Of a stretch of DNA of 39,708 bases, positions 26,922 to 34,758 are shown in pieces. Made by a program: the position numbers and the translations under genes. Location of the stretch: the NCBI GenBank assembly GCA_020427145.1, contig JAGQOU010000084.1:1-39708 (forward strand), written 5' to 3'. Below the pieces are notes generated by a model. It did not search any database, was not told the DNA's origin, and saw only the letters and a list, made by a program, of their open reading frames with translations. The stretch's first letter is position 1; every line of letters begins with the position of its first letter. Origin of the DNA: Planctomycetales bacterium. GTDB taxonomy: Bacteria; Planctomycetota; Planctomycetia; Pirellulales; Lacipirellulaceae.

Positions 26922-28115
26922 ATGCCCACTGCAATCGACGCCGCCGCGCTGCGGGACACCATCGCCGCCATCCTGGGCAGCGGTTGGCAGTCAGTGCTCG
27001 TCGGCACGGGCGGGGGGAGCGGGGCGATGGCCGCGCTTTTGCAGACGCCAGGCGCCTCGCGCGTCGTGCTGGAGGCCGCGGTTCCCTATTGCGCAGCGGC
27101 GCTGACTGAGTGGCTCGCCGCTCCGCCGGAACAATCCTGCAGCTCGCCCACGGCGCGGGCGATGGCGATGGCCGCATGGCAACGAGCCCGCCGCCTGGCG
27201 CAGGAGGCGGAGCCGCAGAAGCTTGTGGGAATCGGCTGCACGGCAAGCCTCGCCAGCGACCGGCCGAAGCGGGGAGCGCACCGCATTCACGTCGCCGTGC
27301 AGACCGCGGACCGCACCAGCGTCGCGTCACTCGAACTGCCCAAGGGAGCCCGGTCGCGCCCCGAGGAAGAATCCGCGGCGACGGCGCTCGTACTCGACGA
27401 ACTCGCCGTCGCCACAACTGGAGCCAAGCCCCGCCTTGCCAATCCGCTGCTCGTCGAGGGCGAAGCCGTGATGCGAGAGTCCGCAGCGGCTCCGCAAGCG
27501 GTCGCCGACGTGGTCTGCGGGCGCGCGGAGTTGGCGCTCTGCGATCATGGCACGTGGCTCGCAGCGCCTCGGGCGGCGAGCGAGCTGGCAAACAGCACGC
27601 TCTTTCCCGGCGCGTTCAATCCGCTGCACGAAGGCCACCGCCAGATGGCCAAACTCGCCGCGGCGCGCACGGGCGGCCGCGTCGTGTATGAAGTCGCCGT
27701 CGTCAATGTCGACAAGCCGCCGCTCGATTACCTGGCGATTGCCCAACGGGTCGCACAGTTCCCCGCTGCGGTCGTTGCGCTCACCCGTGCCGCGACGTTC
27801 GTCGAGAAGGCGCGGCTCTTTCCTGGCAGCTTGTTGGTCGTTGGCGCCGACACGATCCAGCGCATCGGCGAGCCGCGTTATTACGACCACGACCCGGCCG
27901 CTCGCAATGCCGCGATCGCCGAGATCGACCGTCTTGGCTGCCGATTTCTCGTCTTTGGGCGCGCGACGGACGGTCAATTTCTGGCGTTGGCTGATCTCAA
28001 CCTTCCACCGGCGCTCGCCGCGCTGTGCCAAGAAGTCCCAGAGGCCGCGTTCCGCAGCGACGCGTCATCAACCGCGTTGCGACTAGAGTCGATGCCCCCA
28101 GGTCCAGGCGGATGA
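26922..28115 (+). CDS. Fused CinA-C-like and nucleotidyltransferase protein
   Basis: A 397-residue protein with two halves. The N-terminal half (about 10-165) matches the CinA C-terminal domain, which in its standalone form (PncC) deamidates nicotinamide mononucleotide: TPGASRVVLEAAVPYCAAAL (42-61) and LVGIGCTASLASDRPKRGAHRIHVAVQT (101-128) are typical. The catalytic ESCTGG loop is replaced by VGTGGGSG (27-34), so this activity may be lost or altered. The C-terminal half (about 225-395) has the nucleotidyltransferase signature FPGAFNPLHEGH (228-239, with the HxGH motif) and a C-terminal SSTALR (382-387) like the ISSTxxR of NadD-type enzymes. Together they suggest a single-protein NAD or pyridine-nucleotide metabolism role. 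The ATG at 26922 is chosen because upstream codons are unlike coding sequence. Confidence 0.88.
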   Translation: MPTAIDAAALRDTIAAILGSGWQSVLVGTGGGSGAMAALLQTPGASRVVLEAAVPYCAAALTEWLAAPPEQSCSSPTARAMAMAAWQRARRLAQEAEPQKLVGIGCTASLASDRPKRGAHRIHVAVQTADRTSVASLELPKGARSRPEEESAATALVLDELAVATTGAKPRLANPLLVEGEAVMRESAAAPQAVADVVCGRAELALCDHGTWLAAPRAASELANSTLFPGAFNPLHEGHRQMAKLAAARTGGRVVYEVAVVNVDKPPLDYLAIAQRVAQFPAAVVALTRAATFVEKARLFPGSLLVVGADTIQRIGEPRYYDHDPAARNAAIAEIDRLGCRFLVFGRATDGQFLALADLNLPPALAALCQEVPEAAFRSDASSTALRLESMPPGPGG

Positions 28116-28218
28116 TTGTTGACGCGACCCACCCAAATCTGCGGCGATCTGCGTTTATCCGCGGTTCCCTTGATCGTCGCTTGGGAGACGCCATCTCACG
28201 ATCCGAGATGAAGCATCT

Positions 28219-28908
28219 TCAAATCAACCCGGCGGTGGTCGTCATGCCCAGCGGTTCGCGGCAGGTGAACGGTTCGCCATAGGCGACGCCAATCGACTTG
28301 CCCCAGTACGCCGCTTCGTCGCGCAGACGATCCAGGAACGTCGCCGGCGCGGTCGGTCGTCCTGTGATGAACTGGCTTTCGTAGGCGCGGATCGCAGCCA
28401 GTTTTTGCTCCCAGACGTCCGAGATATCGAGCACGAACGCGGGCTGCGGCGCCAGCTTCAGATGCACGCAGTAGTAGTTGTAGATTCGCTCGGGATGATG
28501 CGGCTCGCCCGGCAGGTCGGTCTTGCTAAGCTTGGCCCAAAACCGGGCGGCATCGACCAACTGCGTCGCCGCGACGTGGTCGGGGTGGGCGTCGACCCAA
28601 TACGGCGCCAACAGCCACCGTGGTCGCTGCTGGCGGATCACGCCAGCAAGCTTGCCGCGAGCTTCAAGCGTCGGCTCCAACGCCCGGTTGGGAAGCCCCA
28701 GAATGTCGCGCCAGTCGAGTCCAAGGATGTCAGTGGCAACGGCCGTCTCGCGCTGCCGGATCTCGGGCGACCCGTGCGGCGTCGGCTCGCCGCTGGTCAA
28801 ATCGAGCACGCCGACGCGTAGACCCTCGGCCTTCCATTTGAGAATGGCTCCGCCGGCGCCGAGCTCCGCGTCGTCGGGGTGGGGGGCGATGACCAGGATG
28901 TCGAGCAT
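28219..28908 (-). CDS. bshB1: BshB1-type N-acetylglucosaminyl malate deacetylase (LmbE family)
   Basis: The LmbE/PIG-L family removes the acetyl group from GlcNAc-malate, the second step in bacillithiol synthesis. The 229-residue protein has the zinc motif AHPDDAELG (9-17; His10, Asp13) and the second ligand motif DAHPDHVAA (106-114; His108/His111), the conserved VGVLDLTSGEPTPHGSPEIR (32-51) of BshB1, and the C-terminal YWGKSIGVAYGEPF (about 204-217) typical of BshB1 rather than MshB or mycothiol S-conjugate amidase. The start ATG at 28908 gives the family's normal N-terminus (MLDILVIAPHPDDAE). It stands alone, convergent with the fused CinA/nucleotidyltransferase gene. BshC-like protein is 21 kb away; no bshA is seen in the window. 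Confidence 0.92.
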   Translation of the reverse strand: MLDILVIAPHPDDAELGAGGAILKWKAEGLRVGVLDLTSGEPTPHGSPEIRQRETAVATDILGLDWRDILGLPNRALEPTLEARGKLAGVIRQQRPRWLLAPYWVDAHPDHVAATQLVDAARFWAKLSKTDLPGEPHHPERIYNYYCVHLKLAPQPAFVLDISDVWEQKLAAIRAYESQFITGRPTAPATFLDRLRDEAAYWGKSIGVAYGEPFTCREPLGMTTTAGLI

Positions 28909-28975
28909 GGGGATTTACCGTGAAACTTCGTAGGGGACGGCGTTGCTGGCAAGTGGATTTGCTACGGGCGACGAC

Positions 28976-31396
28976 TTAATCGCCGTCGCCGGGCGGCGGG
29001 GCTGGCTCTGCTTCGGGTTCAACAGCGGCCTCTTGCAGTTGCTGAATTTCAGCATCCTGCTCCGTCGTTTCGGCCGATTCCTGCTCGGCCTCGTCCCCCG
29101 CCGCGGATTGTTCGGCCGCCGCGCGCTGGTCAGCCAGCGTCTGCTGGATTCGTCGATAGATGCCCACCGGCGTGGGATCGTTTGGTTGCAACTGGGCCAT
29201 TCGCTCGAGCGCAGACACCGCCTGCTTCCACCGCTGTTGCTTTTCGCATATCAGCGCCAGCGCCAACCAACTCTGATAGTCGTTGGGGCCCATTCGGCAC
29301 GCCTCGACCAGCTCCTGGCGGGCTTCGTCCATTTCGCCGAGCAGATACAGCAGCATGCCGCGGCGGTAATGGGGGCTCGGCTCGCCCGGCAGCAATCCGG
29401 CGTCCCGTTTGAGCAACTCGGCCTCCTCGACGCGCCACTGGCGGGCCTCCTCGGGATTTTCGCCGGCAGCGTCCAGCAGTCGCGCCAATTCGCCGCGCGG
29501 GCCGGTCAGGTACGGCTCGCGCGCGATCGCCGCGCGCAGTTCTTCGATCGCCACGGGTAGCTGGTTTAAACGCAGCGCGAGCATCGCCAGATTCATGTGC
29601 GCGGTGGCGCGATCGAGATGCATCTCCTGGGCCGCGCGGAATTCCACGATTGCCTCGTCCAGCGCGGAGCGGAATTCGGTTTGCGCCAACTCGCCGGCGG
29701 CGTCGACCATGCGATTGGCGGCTGCAAGCCGCACCGAGCGAGTTTCGTCGCGCAACAGCGGCGAAATCTTCTGCACGAACCCCGCTCGGGTTTGTCCCCA
29801 GGGGTTCGCCGCCGCCTCGGCCGCGGGGTCATTGACCACAGCCGCCTCGGGAGGCGGGAGCGGCAGCCCGCGCACCGCCGCCGAGCGAACCAGCGGACTG
29901 TCGTCGTCGAGCGCCCGGTTGAGGACCTTCAGATTGTCGGCCGAAGGGAACTGAGCCAGCAACTCAACGGCCGTGGCCTGCACGATGGCCGGCATATCGC
30001 GGTTGGCGATGACCTTTTGCAGCAGGACGTCGGCCTCGGGGGCCCCCTCGCGGCCGGCGGCGATCGCCCGCGCCCAGCGGGGATCGTCGGGACGCTTGTC
30101 GCCGTACCACGTACGCACGACCTCGGCCGCCCACGCGGCGTCCTCGCCAGACTCCGTGTGACAGTCGTTGCAGGCATTGGGCGTGCCGACCGCTTCGCTG
30201 ATATCGGGCCGCGGCACGCGAAAACTGTGATCGCGGCGGCCGTCGATGTTCATGTAATAACGCATCGGCATATGGCATGACACGCACAGGGTCTCCGGCG
30301 CCCCGTCCTCGGCGTTGACGTGCCGATGGTGGTTGGGGGTGTCGTATTTGCCCGGTTGATGGCACTGAGCGCACAACCGATTTCCCTCGTACTTGAATTT
30401 GAGCGAATGCGGATCGTGGCAATCCGAGCACCGCACGTCCTTGTGATACATCTTGCTCTGGACGAACGAGCCGTAGACGTACACCTCGTCCTGAATCTGC
30501 CCGTCGGCGTGGTACAGGCCCGGCTCGAGCAACGACGGCTCGAAGTAGTCGAAAAAGTCTTCGCCGGCGTGATAGTTCGGGTGAATCTGAGCGCGGCGCG
30601 AGTGGCACGGCGCGCAGGTTTCGACCTGATGGACGTTGCTGCCCGTCTTCAGCGGGTTGACCATCCCGTAACCAACGTTGCGGTCCCAGAACAGCGAACG
30701 CCCTTCGGCCAACTCAACATGCACGCTGCCAGGGCCGTGGCAGGTTTCGCAGCTGACGTCGATCTCCTCGTAGGTGGAGTGGTACGAGTCGGTGGCCAGA
30801 TCGTAATTCATGTGATAGTCGGTCGTGTGGCACTCGGCGCACATCGTGTTCCAGTTCTGTCCCAATCCGGTCCAGTGCAGGGGATGACCCGGCTCAATCG
30901 GCTCGTCCCGCATGTCATCGGGGGTGACGAAGAACCATTCCTTGCGTTCGACGTCCCACGACTCGCGCAGCACTTGGACGCGGCCGTCCGGAAACTCCAC
31001 CATGTATTGCTGCAGCGGCGTGATGCCGAACGTGAATTTGATCTCAAAGTCGCGGTACTCGCCGTCGGGCCCCTCGGTGTGGACCATGAACTTGTCGCCG
31101 TCGCGAAAAAACCGCGTCTCGACGCCAAAGCGACTGAACGTCGCGTCATTGAAATCACCCAGCACCGTCTCCTCGGTGGCCAGTTCCATCGCCCGATCGT
31201 GATGCGACCCCTGCCAGCGGGCGTACTCCGTCTGGTGGCATTTGATGCACGAGTCGCGCCCCACATAGGTGGCCGACTGCAGTACGGCGCGGGGTCGGGC
31301 GGAGTACCAATCGGCCGCCGCCCAGGCCCCCAGCAGGGCGAGCGCCGCGGCAAACACGATCAGCGAGCGGCGAACAAGCGTTGGGGCAAGCGACAT
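28976..31396 (-). CDS. Octahaem cytochrome c with HEAT-like and TPR C-terminus
   Basis: The 806-residue protein has an N-terminal signal/anchor (LIVFAAALALLGAWAAADW) followed by eight CxxCH haem-binding motifs with Cys at about residues 50, 186, 216, 261, 323, 342, 371 and 409 (CIKCH, CAECH, CETCH, CAPCH, CSDCH, CAQCH, CVSCH, CNDCH). Region 425-590 looks like HEAT-type helical repeats and 590-760 like TPRs, ending in an acidic Glu/Ala/Pro-rich tail. It would sit in the periplasm and act in electron transfer, possibly as an ammonia/nitrogen-cycle type multihaem protein, but substrate and partner are unknown. The ATG at 31396 is chosen for the signal sequence; an in-frame ATG at 31474 exists. 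TAGAAT at 31490-31495 (minus) is a possible -10. It is divergent from the next gene, which carries haem c too. Confidence 0.92.
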   Translation of the reverse strand: MSLAPTLVRRSLIVFAAALALLGAWAAADWYSARPRAVLQSATYVGRDSCIKCHQTEYARWQGSHHDRAMELATEETVLGDFNDATFSRFGVETRFFRDGDKFMVHTEGPDGEYRDFEIKFTFGITPLQQYMVEFPDGRVQVLRESWDVERKEWFFVTPDDMRDEPIEPGHPLHWTGLGQNWNTMCAECHTTDYHMNYDLATDSYHSTYEEIDVSCETCHGPGSVHVELAEGRSLFWDRNVGYGMVNPLKTGSNVHQVETCAPCHSRRAQIHPNYHAGEDFFDYFEPSLLEPGLYHADGQIQDEVYVYGSFVQSKMYHKDVRCSDCHDPHSLKFKYEGNRLCAQCHQPGKYDTPNHHRHVNAEDGAPETLCVSCHMPMRYYMNIDGRRDHSFRVPRPDISEAVGTPNACNDCHTESGEDAAWAAEVVRTWYGDKRPDDPRWARAIAAGREGAPEADVLLQKVIANRDMPAIVQATAVELLAQFPSADNLKVLNRALDDDSPLVRSAAVRGLPLPPPEAAVVNDPAAEAAANPWGQTRAGFVQKISPLLRDETRSVRLAAANRMVDAAGELAQTEFRSALDEAIVEFRAAQEMHLDRATAHMNLAMLALRLNQLPVAIEELRAAIAREPYLTGPRGELARLLDAAGENPEEARQWRVEEAELLKRDAGLLPGEPSPHYRRGMLLYLLGEMDEARQELVEACRMGPNDYQSWLALALICEKQQRWKQAVSALERMAQLQPNDPTPVGIYRRIQQTLADQRAAAEQSAAGDEAEQESAETTEQDAEIQQLQEAAVEPEAEPAPPPGDGD

Positions 31397-31626
31397 GGCA
31401 CAGCGCAGGACGGCGGAAGTGGAGAAGTCACCGGGCGTGGAGAGACGAAAGCTCAGCGGTCGCCCGCGACGCACGCCTCGCAGCGGTCCATTCTAGTGGA
31501 TTGCGGGCCAAAGGCCACGCGCTGTCGGCGGAGGAGACGCCGGGAATCGCCGCTCGCGTCACGATCCGCGAATTCGTTACGGTCGATGGCTTTTGATGCC
31601 GGCGGCAGGGGAGGTATTATTGCAGC

Positions 31627-34107
31627 ATGAACGCTCAGCACTCGCGGCTTGTCGGATTCTTGACCGTCACTTTCCTTGGCCTCGCCGCGGCGGCTCCCGC
31701 ATACGCGGCCGACGCCACGGCTGATTTGCGCGTGCCGCCGGGCTACCAAATCGAAAAGGTCTACGCGCCGCCGCTGGCGGCGCAAGGTTCCTGGGTGGCG
31801 ATGACGGTCGACGAACGCGGTCGGTTGATCGCCTCGGACCAAGACGGCGCCCTATATCGGCTGACCCCCGGCCCGCTGGGCGCCCCCGCGTCGCGCACCA
31901 AGGTCGAGAAGATCCCGCTAGAGATCGGCATGGCGCAGGGCCTCGCCTGCCTCGACGGGCAGCTGTATGTCATGGTCAACGGCCTGCGGGGGGCGATCAG
32001 CTCCGGTTTGTACCGGCTAAGCGACTCCACCGGCGACGACCAGTACGACCGCGTCGAGCAGTTGCGGGTGTGGCAGGGCGCCGGCGAGCACGGCCCGCAC
32101 GCCGTGAAACCCGGCCCCAACGGCAAATCGCTGTACGTGCTGTGCGGCAACGCCACGCGGTTGCCAATGATGGACGGGACGCTCGTGCCGAATTTCTGGC
32201 GCGAGGACCGATTGCTGCCGGCGCTGTTCGCCAACCAGTTCGAAGCGGGGAATTTTGAAACCACCGGCGCTTGGGTTGCGCGGATCGATCTCGAATCCGA
32301 GGAGCTCACGCTGCACGCCACCGGCATGCGCAATCCTTACGACTTTGCGTTCAACGCCGACGGCGAATTGTTCACGTTCGACGCTGACAACGAAGACGAC
32401 ATGGGGATGCCGTGGTACCGACCAACGCGCGTGTGCCACCTGCCCAGCGGCGTCGACATGGGGTGGCGGGCGACCGACGGCAAGTGGCCGGACTATTACA
32501 TCGACTCGTTACCGCCGGCCGTGGACGTGGGGCCGGGGTCGCCGACGGGGCTGGCGTTCGGCAATCAAACAAAGTTCCCCGCTCCCTACAACGAGGCGCT
32601 CTTCGCCGGCGATTGGGCGCTCGGCAAGATCTATGCGATTCACCTGCGGCCCGAGGGCGGCGGCTATGGCGGCACGTTTGAGCAATTCGCCTCAGGCGCT
32701 CCGTTGGCCGTGACCGCCCTGGCTGTGCGGCCACAGGATGGCGCCCTGTACGTGCTGGTCGGCGGACGCAAATCGGAGTCGGCCGTTTATCGCATCTACT
32801 GGAAGGGGGGAGCGCCGCACGGCGAAGCGACGGCCCCGCCGCTGCCCACTTCCGAGCAAGCTGCGACTGCCGCCGCCGCGCGTAGCGTGCGTCACGAACT
32901 GGAGACCTTCCACGCCGGGACCCACCCGGACGCCGTGCCCAAGCTGTGGCCGCATCTGGCGAGTCGCGACCCGGCGGTTCGCTCGGCGGCGCGGATTGCC
33001 CTGGAACACCAGCCCCTACAATCGTGGGGCGAGCAGGCTCTCAACGAACCCGATCCGCGACGACGAATCGCCGCCTTGGCGGCGCTCGCCCGCGTCAGCA
33101 ACCCGGCGGTGGCCGACGTGTGGACCGAGTCGCTGTCGCAAGTGGCCTGGGAATCGTTGACGGCGGAAGATCAACTGGACTACGTGCGGGCGGCGCAGCT
33201 GGGCGTACTGCGGCTGGAACCCTCGCCCGCGGCGCGCCAGAAACTGCTGGCGAAACTCGACCCGCATTTCCCGGCGAACCGCCGCGAGTTGAACCAGGAG
33301 TTGGGCCCGCTGCTTACGCGACTCGAGGCGCCGGGGATCTTGCCGCGGCTGCTCGAAGTGCTTGCCGCGGCCACGACGTTTGGCGAAGGCGTCGATCCCG
33401 CGCGGTCGCTCAGCACGATCAGCACGGGGTGGACGTTGCCCCAGCGCCGGCAAATGCTCGCGTGGTTCGACAAGGCCGCGGGGCAAGCGACCGCCGGCAA
33501 CTTCAAGTCGCTCACCGAGATTCGCGACCGGTTTATTGAGACGTTCACCAAGTCCGAGCAGACCGCATTGGAGCGCGAACTCGCGCTGCCCTTCGTGCAA
33601 AAGACCGCTGCGGTGGCCGTGGAACAGCGGCCGTTCGTACGCGAGTGGACGCTTGACCAGGCGATCGACGCGGTCGAGCAAGCGCCCGGCGAGCGCGACC
33701 GCGAGAACGGCAAGCGACTGTTCGCGGCGGCACAATGCTCGCAGTGCCACGCGGTGGCGGGCGCCGGGGCGGCGGTCGGACCCGATCTCACCGGCGTCGG
33801 CGGCCGGTTCTCGGTGAAGGATATTCTCAAGTCGATCGTCACGCCCAACGACACGATCTCCGACCAGTACCAGCAAACGCTATTCATCGTCAACGGCATG
33901 GCGATCGTCGGTCGGGTGAGCAATCTCAACGAAGGCAATCTGCTGGTCTCCACCGACATGCTCGACTCGAGCCGATACGTCAGCTTTCACCGCGACGACA
34001 TCGAGGAACAACGCCCCTCGGAGGTGTCGGTCATGCCCTCGGGCTTGCTCAACACGCTCACGGCCGAGGAGATCGCGGATCTGGTGTACTACCTCCGCCA
34101 CCCATGA
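31627..34107 (+). CDS. Secreted beta-propeller/HEAT protein with C-terminal cytochrome c domain
   Basis: The 826-residue product has a signal peptide (LVGFLTVTFLGLAAAAPAYA, cleavage about residue 27). Residues 35-400 show the repeated blades of a PQQ/sugar-dehydrogenase-type beta-propeller (VPPGYQIEKVY, GMRNPYDFAFNADGELFTFDADNEDDMGMPWY, PSGVDMGWRATDG), and 415-690 helical HEAT-like repeats. The end is a class I cytochrome c domain with C704-x2-C707-H708 (CSQCH), GPDLTGVGGRF, a conserved SVMPSGLLNTLTAEEIADLVYYL (axial Met). Such propeller-HEAT-cytochrome proteins are abundant in planctomycetes and probably oxidise a sugar or alcohol and pass electrons to c-type cytochromes; the substrate is not known. 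GGGGAGG precedes the ATG by 12 nt. It is divergent from the octahaem gene. Confidence 0.93.
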   Translation: MNAQHSRLVGFLTVTFLGLAAAAPAYAADATADLRVPPGYQIEKVYAPPLAAQGSWVAMTVDERGRLIASDQDGALYRLTPGPLGAPASRTKVEKIPLEIGMAQGLACLDGQLYVMVNGLRGAISSGLYRLSDSTGDDQYDRVEQLRVWQGAGEHGPHAVKPGPNGKSLYVLCGNATRLPMMDGTLVPNFWREDRLLPALFANQFEAGNFETTGAWVARIDLESEELTLHATGMRNPYDFAFNADGELFTFDADNEDDMGMPWYRPTRVCHLPSGVDMGWRATDGKWPDYYIDSLPPAVDVGPGSPTGLAFGNQTKFPAPYNEALFAGDWALGKIYAIHLRPEGGGYGGTFEQFASGAPLAVTALAVRPQDGALYVLVGGRKSESAVYRIYWKGGAPHGEATAPPLPTSEQAATAAAARSVRHELETFHAGTHPDAVPKLWPHLASRDPAVRSAARIALEHQPLQSWGEQALNEPDPRRRIAALAALARVSNPAVADVWTESLSQVAWESLTAEDQLDYVRAAQLGVLRLEPSPAARQKLLAKLDPHFPANRRELNQELGPLLTRLEAPGILPRLLEVLAAATTFGEGVDPARSLSTISTGWTLPQRRQMLAWFDKAAGQATAGNFKSLTEIRDRFIETFTKSEQTALERELALPFVQKTAAVAVEQRPFVREWTLDQAIDAVEQAPGERDRENGKRLFAAAQCSQCHAVAGAGAAVGPDLTGVGGRFSVKDILKSIVTPNDTISDQYQQTLFIVNGMAIVGRVSNLNEGNLLVSTDMLDSSRYVSFHRDDIEEQRPSEVSVMPSGLLNTLTAEEIADLVYYLRHP

Positions 34108-34242
34108 ATCTGCGACCATCGGTCGCGACTTTATGGATTTTGCGGATTGCGCTGAAGATTTCGGTCAGTGCGCGCCGATTCACTGCGGTGTATGGACCGT
34201 CCGCGTCGGCGGGCCGCTTATCTGCTCTTCGCGCACAACGTC

Positions 34243-34758
34243 ATGCTCGACTTCTTGCTGCGGCCGCTGCGTCTGATGGCCCAATCGCTCATCGGCGACG
34301 ATTCGCCGCGGCGGGTGGCCTGGGGGTTTGCACTGGGAATGCTGGCGGGCATGCTCCCCAAGGGCAATCTGCTAGCGGTCGTGCTGGGGATGCTGCTGTT
34401 CGGCCTGCAGGTCAATAAATCGGCAGGGTTGCTGGCGGCAGGACTGTTCAGTCTGCTGGCGCCGCTGTGGGACGGCTTGGCCCATACGCTGGGCTCGGCA
34501 ATGCTGGCCTCGCCGACGCTGCAGCCCTGGTTCGCCACGCTCTACCAGGCGCCTTTGGGGCGGTTCGTGGGGCTCACCAACACGGTGGTCTTGGGGCAAG
34601 CGGCCATTGGGCTGTACTGTCTCTACCCCGCTTATCTGGCCGCGTGGTGGGCGGCCGCGACGATTCGACCAAGGATTGCGAAATGGCTGCTGGGTTACCG
34701 AGTGATTCGCTGGCTGAAGGGGGCGGAGATCGGGGCCCAACTGGGGCTGCAGAGCTAG
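34243..34758 (+). CDS. TIGR03546-family membrane protein
   Basis: A 171-residue membrane protein with an N-terminal amphipathic segment (MLDFLLRPLRLMAQSLIGDD) and at least three hydrophobic segments (about 24-39, 42-56, 60-80, plus 118-140). Segments SPRRVAWGFALGMLAGMLPKGNLLAVVLGMLLFGLQVN are close to the conserved core of TIGR03546, a family of unknown function usually paired with TIGR03545. The gene next door is a TIGR03545 candidate, and the reading frames overlap by 76 nt (34683-34758), strongly supporting the pairing. Starts at ATG 34192 and upstream codons are possible but give an Arg-rich leader. No mechanism is known; the pair may form an envelope or lipid-related membrane complex. 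Confidence 0.85.
   Translation: MLDFLLRPLRLMAQSLIGDDSPRRVAWGFALGMLAGMLPKGNLLAVVLGMLLFGLQVNKSAGLLAAGLFSLLAPLWDGLAHTLGSAMLASPTLQPWFATLYQAPLGRFVGLTNTVVLGQAAIGLYCLYPAYLAAWWAAATIRPRIAKWLLGYRVIRWLKGAEIGAQLGLQS

Noticed and set aside
30320..31630. 436-codon open frame on the plus strand
   Set aside because: Antisense to the octahaem cytochrome, whose CxxCH motifs establish the minus-strand frame.
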